Of a stretch of 64,000 nucleotides of DNA, positions 17,276 through 24,402 are shown in pieces. Position 1 is the stretch's first letter. The number at the start of each line of letters is the position of its first letter. This DNA is from DATFVJ01 sp963851085. Lineage in GTDB: Bacteria; Actinomycetota; Actinomycetes; Streptosporangiales; Streptosporangiaceae. The translations under genes were made by a program, and so were the position numbers. The stretch is from assembly GCA_963851085.1 (NCBI GenBank), contig CAWKNX010000004.1:186001-250000 (forward strand), written 5' to 3'. The notes below the pieces were generated by a model. That model searched no databases and was not told the DNA's origin. It saw only the letters and a list, made by a program, of their open reading frames with translations.

Positions 17276-18553
17276 TCACAAGGCCGCACGGAACAGCGCC
17301 TCGATGTCCCGTGCGTCCGTTTCTCGTGGATTGGTGGCGAGGCAAGCGTCCTTCAAGGTGGTTCGGGCCAGCCGGGGCACCACGTCCTCGGTGACCCCGA
17401 GCGCGGCCAGTCCCTTCGGCACGCCCACCTCGTCGGCAAGTTTGCGTACCCGTTCGGCGAGGATCAGCGCAACCTCGCCGGCCGGCACGCCCTCGGTGTG
17501 GATGCCGCAGGCCGCGGCAAGCGGAACGAACCGCTGCGGCCAGGCCTGGGCGTTGAACCTGATGACGTGGGGCAACAGCACAGCGTTCACCACTCCGTGC
17601 GGGGCGTCCAACAGCCCGCCGACCTGGTGGCTCATTGCGTGCGCCGCGCCCAGGATGGCGTTGCTGAATGCCATGCCCGCCTCCAGCGACCCCTGGGCCA
17701 TGGCCAGGCGCGGGCTGGTGTCGTTCGGCCGCAGCTGGGTGCGCAGCAGGTGGCGGGTGATCAGGCCAACGGCATGCAGCGCGTGACTGTCGGTCAGCGG
17801 GTTGTGCGCACGAGACACGAACGCCTCGATCGCATGTGTCAGCGCATCCAGCCCGGTGGCGGCGTTGAGCCAGTCCGGCATCGTGGTCAGAAGGCGCGGG
17901 TCGATCACTGAGATCTCCGGCACCAGCGTTCGGCTGATGATAGTGATCTTGATGCGGGCCGCGGTGTCGGTGATGACAGCGAACTGCGACACGTCCGCAC
18001 CCGTGCCCGAGGTGGACGGCACCATCACGGTGGGCGGGATCGGATGTACCACTTTGTCCACGCCCTCGTAGCCGAGGATACGGCCGCCGTTGCCGGACAG
18101 GATCGCGACGCCCTTCGCCGCGTCGATGCACGAGCCGCCGCCCAACCCGATGATCACGTCGCTGCCGCTCTCGGCGTACCGCTGGAAGGCGGCTTCGATC
18201 TCGTGGTCCTTGGGATTGGGGGTCACGTCGCGCCATACTGCCGGGCGTAGCCTGCTCTGCCGCAGGTAGCCGACCGCCTCATCTACCCAGCCCGCCTCGG
18301 TCAGCCCCGGGTCGGTGACCACGAATGTTCGACGCGCACCGAGCCGCGCGGCGCAGTGACCGAGTTCCGCCAGCGCACCGGGCCCGAAGACGATCTCCGG
18401 AGCATCGAACTTCGCCAGGTGAGTGGGGGCGTGGCCGCCGTGGGCCCCGCCTGCGCGAGGGCCGGTCAGTTGGCCTGTGCTTTCTTCGGGCCACCAGTCG
18501 GCACCGGCCGAGTCGCCCTCGACCATCGCGAGGTCTTCCAGAAAGAGGGGCAT
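17276..18553 (-). CDS. Iron-containing alcohol dehydrogenase (1,3-propanediol dehydrogenase type)
   Basis: A 425-residue group III dehydrogenase with GGGSCIDAAKG, STSGTGADVSQF, the metal-binding TGLDALTHAIEAFVS and AAHAMSHQVGGLLDAPHG. It differs from the mno product and resembles the 1,3-propanediol dehydrogenases found beside mno in mycobacteria. About 50 residues precede the conserved core (DAPEIVFGPGAL), so the real start may be internal. First gene of the operon with the kinase and regulator, suggesting control by its own two-component system. Confidence 0.85.
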   Translation of the reverse strand: MPLFLEDLAMVEGDSAGADWWPEESTGQLTGPRAGGAHGGHAPTHLAKFDAPEIVFGPGALAELGHCAARLGARRTFVVTDPGLTEAGWVDEAVGYLRQSRLRPAVWRDVTPNPKDHEIEAAFQRYAESGSDVIIGLGGGSCIDAAKGVAILSGNGGRILGYEGVDKVVHPIPPTVMVPSTSGTGADVSQFAVITDTAARIKITIISRTLVPEISVIDPRLLTTMPDWLNAATGLDALTHAIEAFVSRAHNPLTDSHALHAVGLITRHLLRTQLRPNDTSPRLAMAQGSLEAGMAFSNAILGAAHAMSHQVGGLLDAPHGVVNAVLLPHVIRFNAQAWPQRFVPLAAACGIHTEGVPAGEVALILAERVRKLADEVGVPKGLAALGVTEDVVPRLARTTLKDACLATNPRETDARDIEALFRAAL

Positions 18554-18939
18554 GAGGACTCCTGCCCTGTCATGGCCACTATGACGGAGATTTCCCGGCC
18601 GTTCAAGAATTGTGACGTTGGCATTTCGTTGCGGGCAGCCAATGCGTCAGCCGGTGCGGGGCAGCCGAAGAGGCTCGGCACTGGCCGCGGCCCCGCCACT
18701 GTAGAACCCGGGGGAAACTGCCCGATTTCAGCGGTCTGGAGGGGGCAACTGGGTGGTCGTGCCGCCGTCCTCCTGGGCGCACTGGCCTGCCCGGTTGGGT
18801 AGCTGCCGTGGCGCGCCACCTGCTGGAAAATGAGCCGTATCAAATGTGCCTCGGCAAGCCGACGCACAGGACGGCGAGTGCAGGCTGGCCGCGACCGCGT
18901 GGCTGTCGGCGCCCGTGCGGCAAGGGGAGATGAGCATTC
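18554..18939. promoter_or_regulatory. Divergent promoter region between the iron ADH and the aldehyde dehydrogenase
   Basis: 386 bp without a supported gene, lying between oppositely oriented oxidation genes. It must carry both promoters and is the natural place for response-regulator sites. I see no convincing inverted repeat. Confidence 0.45.
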
Positions 18940-20427
18940 ATGACAGTGACCCTCGACCGGAGCGTCGAAGAGTTCCTAGGCGTTCCGCGGCAGCTGTTCA
19001 TCAACGGGAAGTGGTCGGACTCGGCGTCGGGCGAGACGTTCGAGACCCCCAACCCCGCCACTGGCGAGACCCTCGCCCGGGTCGCCGAGGGGGGCGCAGA
19101 GGATATCGACCGTGCCGTGCGGGCCGCACGCAGGGCCTTCGACGAAGGCCCGTGGAGCAGGATGACAGCGTCCGAGCGGGGGCGCGTCATCTGGCGGATC
19201 GGCGACCTTATCCTCGAGCACGTCGACGAGCTCGCCCAGCTGGAGTCGCTGGACAACGGCAAGCCCTTCGCCGTGGCGCAGGCCGCGGACGTGCCGCTCG
19301 CCGCGGACCTGTTCCACTACATGGCCGGCTGGGCCACCAAGATCGAGGGCAACACGATCAACATCTCGGTGCCCTACATGCCGGGTGCCAACTTCCACTC
19401 CTACACGCTGCGTGAGCCGGTCGGCGTGGTCGGGCAGATCATCCCGTGGAACTTCCCGCTGCTGATGGCTGCGTGGAAGCTCGGCCCGGCGCTGGCCACG
19501 GGCAACTGCGTGGTGCTCAAGCCGGCCGAGCAGACCCCGCTGACCGCGCTGCGGCTCGCCGCGCTCATCGCCGAGGCCGGCGTGCCCGCTGGCGTGGTGA
19601 ACGTGGTGCCCGGATACGGTGAGACCGCCGGCGCGGCGCTGGCCGGGCACCACGGCGTCGACAAGGTCGCCTTCACCGGCTCCACCGAGGTGGGCAGGCT
19701 GATCGTCCAGGCCGCGACGGGGAACCTGAAGAAGGTGAGCCTGGAGCTCGGCGGCAAGAGCCCCAACATCGTGCTCGACGACGCCGACCCCAGCGCTATC
19801 GAGGGCGCCGCCAACGCGATCTTCTTCAATCACGGGCAGTGCTGCTGCGCTGGCTCGCGCCTGCTCGTCCACCACAGTCGCTTCGACGAGGTGGTCGAGG
19901 GTGTGGCGGAGCTCGCGAAGTCGATCAAAATCGGCTCCGGGATGGAGCCGGGGACGCAGATGGGCCCGCTGGTCTCCGCCGAGCAGCTCCGCCGGGTGAC
20001 CGGCTATCTCGACTCCGGCCGCGCGGACGGCGCCACGGCCGTGACCGGCGGCGGTCGCATCGGTGACCGCGGCTACTTCGTCGAGCCCACCGTGCTCACC
20101 AATACGCGCCCCGACATGAAGGTCGTGCGTGAGGAGATCTTCGGGCCGGTGGTGGTCGCGGCTCCGTTCAGCGACCTGGACGAGCTCGCTGGCGTCGCCA
20201 ACGACACCCCGTATGGCCTCGGGGCGGGCATCTGGACGAAGGACATCTCCAAAGGCCACGCCTTGGCGAAGAAGCTCAAGTCGGGCACCGTCTGGATCAA
20301 CTGCTACAACGTGTTCGACGCGGCCCTGCCCTTCGGCGGATACAAGCAGTCCGGCTGGGGACGCGAGATGGGCCACGAGGTGCTCGAGGCCTACACCGAG
20401 GTCAAGGCCGTCACCACCCTGCTGTAA
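18940..20427 (+). CDS. NAD(P)-dependent aldehyde dehydrogenase
   Basis: A 495-residue ALDH-superfamily enzyme with PWNFPLLMAAWKLGPALATGN near residue 168, the general-base Glu in LELGGKSPN near 268 and the nucleophile Cys in FFNHGQCCCAGSR near 302. The C-terminus LPFGGYKQSGWGREMG is typical of the aldehyde and betaine-aldehyde group. Start ATG with GGGGAGA upstream. Beside two alcohol dehydrogenases, it probably oxidises the resulting aldehyde to the acid. Confidence 0.92.
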   Translation: MTVTLDRSVEEFLGVPRQLFINGKWSDSASGETFETPNPATGETLARVAEGGAEDIDRAVRAARRAFDEGPWSRMTASERGRVIWRIGDLILEHVDELAQLESLDNGKPFAVAQAADVPLAADLFHYMAGWATKIEGNTINISVPYMPGANFHSYTLREPVGVVGQIIPWNFPLLMAAWKLGPALATGNCVVLKPAEQTPLTALRLAALIAEAGVPAGVVNVVPGYGETAGAALAGHHGVDKVAFTGSTEVGRLIVQAATGNLKKVSLELGGKSPNIVLDDADPSAIEGAANAIFFNHGQCCCAGSRLLVHHSRFDEVVEGVAELAKSIKIGSGMEPGTQMGPLVSAEQLRRVTGYLDSGRADGATAVTGGGRIGDRGYFVEPTVLTNTRPDMKVVREEIFGPVVVAAPFSDLDELAGVANDTPYGLGAGIWTKDISKGHALAKKLKSGTVWINCYNVFDAALPFGGYKQSGWGREMGHEVLEAYTEVKAVTTLL

Positions 20428-20502
20428 CACGGCCGGCTCATGCCAGGGCCCGGGCCAGCTCGGCCTGTGCCCTGGTCTTCGGGCACAGCTTAGGAGGCAA
20501 TC

Positions 20503-21153
20503 GTGGCAACGCATGCAACCCCGGACGAGCCCGTCCGGCTCGTCCACTCAACTGAAGAGCCCGCGGTGGTGGGACCGCTGGCCGGCGATCCCGGCCTGCT
20601 GGGACTTCCGAGCTTCATCGTGGGCTCGGTGGCGCTCGGCCTGGTGCTGGTGGGTGCCGTGCCCGCCACTGCTGTCGGCGCGTCCCTGCCGATCATCCTG
20701 GCGGCCACGGCGACCGGGCAGTTCATAGCGGCGATCTGGTCCTCGGCCCTCGGCCACAGTGCGGTGGCGAGCGTCTACGGCATCTTCGGCGGTTTCTGGC
20801 TGAGCTACGCCGTGCTCGTGCTCGGGCTGACCCACAACTGGTTCGGGATCACCCTGACCGCGGTTGTCGCGACCCAGAAATTGTTCCTGATCAGCTGGTT
20901 GGTCGCTATCGTGATGCTCACGCTGGCGACGCTCCGGCTGCCGCTGGCCTTCACGGTGTTGTTCGTGCTCGTCGACCTCGCGCTGCTCCTGGTGCTCTTG
21001 GGCACCGTCCAGGTATCGACCGGCCTGACGAAGACCGGCGGGTACGTCGTGCTGGCATTCGCCGCGCTCGGTGCGTACCTCTTCTTCGGCGCGGCGTCCC
21101 AAGCCACCGGCGGCAAGGCGCTCCCGCTGGGCAGGCCTGTCCTGCATGGCTGA
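20503..21153 (+). CDS. Acetate/succinate transporter of the GPR1/FUN34/YaaH (SatP) family
   Basis: A 216-residue membrane protein with six hydrophobic segments. The N-terminal DPGLLGLPSFIVGS is a degenerate form of the family motif NPAPLGL. The GTG at 20503 has a perfect AGGAGG 5 bp upstream. It follows the aldehyde dehydrogenase by 75 bp in the same direction, which fits movement of the short organic acid formed by that enzyme. Direction of transport is not decided by sequence. Confidence 0.82.
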   Translation: MATHATPDEPVRLVHSTEEPAVVGPLAGDPGLLGLPSFIVGSVALGLVLVGAVPATAVGASLPIILAATATGQFIAAIWSSALGHSAVASVYGIFGGFWLSYAVLVLGLTHNWFGITLTAVVATQKLFLISWLVAIVMLTLATLRLPLAFTVLFVLVDLALLLVLLGTVQVSTGLTKTGGYVVLAFAALGAYLFFGAASQATGGKALPLGRPVLHG

Positions 21154-21625
21154 CCGGCAGCCGGGAATGCTTCCGCCCGGCACGTGACAGCGCCAGCACA
21201 CCCAGCTAGCCGGCAGCCGTTGCGGACATGTCATCCAGACCTCGCCCGTACGCAGGCCGATAAGCCGGCGCCCGGTGGCGACAAGGCGGCGATCGTTACG
21301 AGCGCCATGGACCCCGGCGTGCTCACCGCCCCGGCCCACGGGTCCCGCTGCTTGGCGAGCACACCACGCAGATCCTGGCCGGGCTGCTCGGCGCGGCGAA
21401 GACGAGGTCCGCGACCTGCACGCCGACGGCGTCGTGGCCGGCCACGAGCTGGCGTGAACCAGTTCCGCACGTCCGATCCACGGTAAGCCCTGGCCGAGCG
21501 CTTGCCCGGTGGCGGTGCCAGCTTGACGGACGTGCGGCACGCGGCAGCCGTTCGGGATCAGGATGCCGTGCCCGCCGGACGTGAGGGGCAGCGCGGCGGG
21601 GGCCGGGCTGGGCGCTAACCCGCCG
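21154..21625. other. Gene-free stretch
   Basis: 472 bp between the transporter and the XRE gene. The open frames here are short, Arg/Pro-rich and without Shine-Dalgarno sequences. No repeat or hairpin stands out. Confidence 0.4.
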
Positions 21626-21985
21626 CTACGGCCTCAGCATGCTCTGATACACGGCGATGAGCGCGGACTTCTGCTCATCGCTCAGGCGCTGGTCGGCGCG
21701 GATCGCTGCCTCCACCCGCGCGTCCGTTTCCCTGTCGCCCGGGTCGTCGGCGTTGAGCAGGCCGGCCTGCGCGAGCAACGTCTCCGCGGACACGTTGAGC
21801 GCGTCCGACAGGAGCTTCAGTACCCGGACGGACGGCTGGTGCAAGCCGCGCTCGATCTGGCTCAGGTAGGGATTCGACAGGCTCGTCAATTCTGCGAGCT
21901 GGCGGAGCGAGAGGTTGGCGAGCTTACGCTGGTTGCGGATGAAGGCGCCGAGCGCCTCCCGCTGCGCGTCCCACTGATCGGTCAC
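21626..21985 (-). CDS. XRE-family HTH regulator
   Basis: A 119-residue regulator. The HTH lies at residues 10-65: IRNQRKLANLSLRQLAELTSLSNPYLSQIERG. The GTG at 21985 with AGGA 5 bp upstream is chosen; the frame is open further but the extra residues are basic and unlike the family. It resembles the Rv0474-type regulators that stand next to hbhA in mycobacteria. Its neighbour here is also a helical coiled-coil protein, transcribed just upstream in the same direction. Confidence 0.82.
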   Translation of the reverse strand: MTDQWDAQREALGAFIRNQRKLANLSLRQLAELTSLSNPYLSQIERGLHQPSVRVLKLLSDALNVSAETLLAQAGLLNADDPGDRETDARVEAAIRADQRLSDEQKSALIAVYQSMLRP

Positions 21986-22097
21986 GGCAGTCCTGGCCCG
22001 GCGGAGGCGGGATCGAGAATAGTCATGCCAACCATAGTGGCGGCGCAATCGCGTGCGGCGAACCCGCGACGGCCGGGCTCGCCGCGCACGAGGTGGG

Positions 22098-22400
22098 TCA
22101 ATTCTTCGCTGGCTCGCTCTTCTTCGCTATCAGCGGGGCGGTCACCTGGAGGACGTCCTCGGTGAACTTGCGCTGGTTGGCGAGCACCTTCTCGGCGAAA
22201 TCGTAAGCGTTCGCCACGAGTTCCTCTGGATTGGGCAGCTTGTCGGCGATGGACGGACTCAGGGCGGGAATCGGCGGCGTGATCGACTGGACCGTGCCGG
22301 CCCAGGCCCTCAGCGCGTCGATCACTGCATCCTGGCTCTTGCGGACCGTGTCCAGAACCTGGTTCTGCAGCTCCTGGCTGACGGTGCAGGTATCAGTCAT
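22098..22400 (-). CDS. Phasin/HbhA-like helical protein
   Basis: A 100-residue protein, MTDTCTVSQELQNQVLDTVRKSQDAVIDAL to the Lys-rich end APLIAKKSEPAKN. It is almost all amphipathic helix, with FAEKVLANQRKFTEDVLQ typical of phasins and of the helical part of HbhA. AGGAGG precedes the ATG closely. Phasins coat polyhydroxyalkanoate or lipid granules; the pairing with an XRE gene recalls Rv0474-Rv0475. Exact role open. Confidence 0.6.
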   Translation of the reverse strand: MTDTCTVSQELQNQVLDTVRKSQDAVIDALRAWAGTVQSITPPIPALSPSIADKLPNPEELVANAYDFAEKVLANQRKFTEDVLQVTAPLIAKKSEPAKN

Positions 22401-22431
22401 CTGTCCTCCTCGGACGTTATCTCCCATTTGT

Positions 22432-22453
22432 TATGCTAACTATACCAAGCATA
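22432..22453. promoter_or_regulatory. Inverted repeat upstream of the phasin-like gene
   Basis: TATGCT (22432-22437) and AGCATA (22448-22453) are perfect inverted arms with a 10-bp AT-rich spacer, in otherwise very GC-rich DNA and 32 bp before the phasin-like start. A plausible operator for the adjacent XRE regulator or part of the promoter. Confidence 0.5.
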
Positions 22454-22536
22454 GCGGTAGGTTTGTCAAGCGAAGCGCGGACGCGGCCGGCCCGCGCCGC
22501 GGTGTGGAACGCGTCAGCCACGGACGTCCGCCGCCC

Positions 22537-22783
22537 GTTACCCGCCCGCGCGGCCCGTTGCCCGCCCGTGCCGCCCGTTGCCCGCCCGCGCCGCCCGTTG
22601 CCCGCCCGCGCCGCCCGTTACCGCCCGCGCCGCCCGTTACCCGCCCACGCGGCCCGTTACCGCCCGCGCCGCCCGTTGCCCGCCCACGCGGCCCGTTACC
22701 GCCCATTGCCCGCCCGCGCCGCCCATTGCCCCCCGCGCCGCCCATTGCCCGCCCGCGCCGCCCATTGCCCGCCCCAATTTCCA
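22537..22783. repeat. GC-rich tandem repeat, about 20-bp unit
   Basis: Roughly twelve degenerate copies of a unit like CCCGCCCGCGCCGCCCGTTG, with variants ending ATTG or ACCG. Every unit is almost pure C and G with a short T-containing spacer. The translated frames are repetitive Pro/Arg/Ala and have no start signals, so this is satellite DNA rather than a gene. Confidence 0.85.
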
Positions 22784-22920
22784 CGATCTTCACCGCAGCT
22801 GTTAGGGCAGTTCGGCCTGGCGCCCATGGGCTCTTGGTCCCCGGGGCTTCAGTCCATGATCGCGGGAACCTGCCGCGTATCCGAGCCTGCGCACGACGCG
22901 GCCTGAGGCGCCCTTCCAAG

Positions 22921-23130
22921 ATGGATGGCCCGTTGGCGGCCCTATCCGATGCCGAACGGGCCGTGGATCATTGATCCGGGCGGATGGCCGCGGCCCGGGC
23001 AGCGCCGGGCTTCATGATCGCGGTAACTTCTCGGCGGTATGTGCGGAAAAGTTACCGCGATCAGGAAAGCCGCCATGAGTCAACGGCGACGGCACATATT
23101 GACCGCCGTGGGATCTGGCACCCTGGGGCC
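22921..23130. repeat. Dispersed repeat, long form, copy 1 (49-bp palindrome core at 23015-23063)
   Basis: About 200 bp that recur at 53.57-53.78 kb with roughly 85 percent identity by eye. The core is an inverted repeat whose arms read TGATCGCGGTAACTT and its complement, 15 bp each, around a 19-bp centre. It holds no gene. The conserved length beyond the palindrome suggests a small non-autonomous mobile element. Confidence 0.7.
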
Positions 23131-23202
23131 ATTCGTGTACCAAGCCGCAGTTGATCTTGACGTCGGGTGGGTCCTCGTGTGGCCGGCGCCGCCGGTGGAC
23201 TT

Positions 23203-23249
23203 GTGGATGTCCCGTACGGGTCGCGGGCGACCCGTAACGGGACATCCAC
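23203..23249. repeat. 47-bp near-perfect palindrome
   Basis: Arms of 22 and 23 bp beginning GTGGATGTCCCGT and ending ACGGGACATCCAC, with one extra base in one arm and a 2-bp centre. It lies in the gene-free stretch between the satellite DNA and nurA and can form a strong hairpin or cruciform. It is a different sequence from the dispersed 49-bp family. Confidence 0.75.
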
Positions 23250-23358
23250 GGCAACTGATCTTGAAGTGGGCTCGATGGCACGCGTTGGCAGGCGTGCTAC
23301 CGTCACCCTGCGGGCCATCCATTTACACCGGCGCCCACCCGCCCATGGCGCGCGGGTG

Positions 23359-24402
23359 TCAGGCACAGGCGGCGGCGCGGAGTGCGCGGTACAGCAGTCG
23401 CTGGTCGCCGAGCCTGTGGCGCAGTTCTCGTTCGAGCCCGCCGATCGGGACGAGGTTCTGTGGGGCGCGGGGATCCTTGTGCGGCGCGCTGGATAGCGGC
23501 GGGAGCAGCCGGGCGGTGAGGTCGGCGAGCCGCGTGGCGTGCGCGGGCGCGAGATCCGCGGAACATTCAAGCCGTACCACACCAGACCAGGGTGCGCCTC
23601 GGCCCCCCGCGCCACCACCACCGGGCAGCCGCAGGTACCAGGAGTTGCGGCGCCACGAGGTGCCCATGGTGAACACCGGGGTGCGCTGCCCTGGCGTTAG
23701 CGATGCCACCACGGCGGCCTGCGCGGCCGGCAGGTAGGACGCGTGATGGGTCTTGATGTAGCCCACGGTGCGCTCCAGGTGGGTACGGCCGCGAAGCGGC
23801 CCGTCGACCACCAGCAGGTCGTCTCCGCCCGGCTGCCGGGCGCGGAACAACACCGCGAGCTGGACTTCGGCCTCAGCGAGCCCCTGCTGTAGCGCGAGCG
23901 ACAGCTGATCGAGGCCGCTGGAATAGGCCGGCCCGCTGGTGTCGGCCGGCCCGCCGGTATGGGCCAGCCCGCTGGTGTGAGCAGGCCGCGCCGGGTACCT
24001 GCCGTGCCGCGTGGCGATGTCGGCCGCTTCCGGCGCTGCGGTGAACAGGGCGCGCTGCACGGTGACCTCGGCAACGCGCGCAACGCTGTTGCAGCACACG
24101 AGCCCCGCCGCGAAGGACGCGGCGATGCCGGGCGCCGGCTGCTGGCTGCCACCGTGTACCCAGATGCGGGCGTCGATACGGCGCACGCCATCGAGGAACA
24201 GCAACGTGCCGGGAAGGCTCGCCGTGGGGTCGGGGTCGACGGGACGCCACCGGTCGGCGGGCATCTCCGGGTCCAGGTCGAGCTGCGCGCTCGATTCGCC
24301 GAGCGCGCCGCCGTCCAGTTCGTCGCTGTAGGCGAGGCCGTAGCCGGGGTCCCACGGATCAACGGTGAACGAGCCCTGGGCCAGAACGGACTGCGGCGTC
24401 AT
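23359..24402 (-). CDS. nurA: NurA-domain nuclease
   Basis: A 347-residue NurA-type protein. The first catalytic Asp lies in TLLFLDGVRRIDARIWVHG near residue 73; VVDGPLRGRTHLERTVGYIKTHHASYL near residue 200 is the second conserved block. NurA is a 5'-3' exonuclease that works with the HerA translocase at DNA ends. The ATG at 24402 overlaps the sbcC stop (ATGA), and herA lies upstream in the same direction, so the whole end-resection set is together. An internal TSGLAHTGGPADTSGP stretch looks like small repeats. Confidence 0.78.
   Translation of the reverse strand: MTPQSVLAQGSFTVDPWDPGYGLAYSDELDGGALGESSAQLDLDPEMPADRWRPVDPDPTASLPGTLLFLDGVRRIDARIWVHGGSQQPAPGIAASFAAGLVCCNSVARVAEVTVQRALFTAAPEAADIATRHGRYPARPAHTSGLAHTGGPADTSGPAYSSGLDQLSLALQQGLAEAEVQLAVLFRARQPGGDDLLVVDGPLRGRTHLERTVGYIKTHHASYLPAAQAAVVASLTPGQRTPVFTMGTSWRRNSWYLRLPGGGGAGGRGAPWSGVVRLECSADLAPAHATRLADLTARLLPPLSSAPHKDPRAPQNLVPIGGLERELRHRLGDQRLLYRALRAAACA

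Noticed and set aside
18976..20547. 523-codon minus-strand frame
   Set aside because: Antisense to the aldehyde dehydrogenase; His/Arg-rich composition typical of GC-rich shadows.
22537..22783. CRISPR array
   Set aside because: Units are contiguous with no unique spacers and no cas genes nearby.
22480..22920. Repetitive Pro/Arg/Ala proteins over the GC satellite
   Set aside because: All frames are open because of the repeat composition; no ribosome site.
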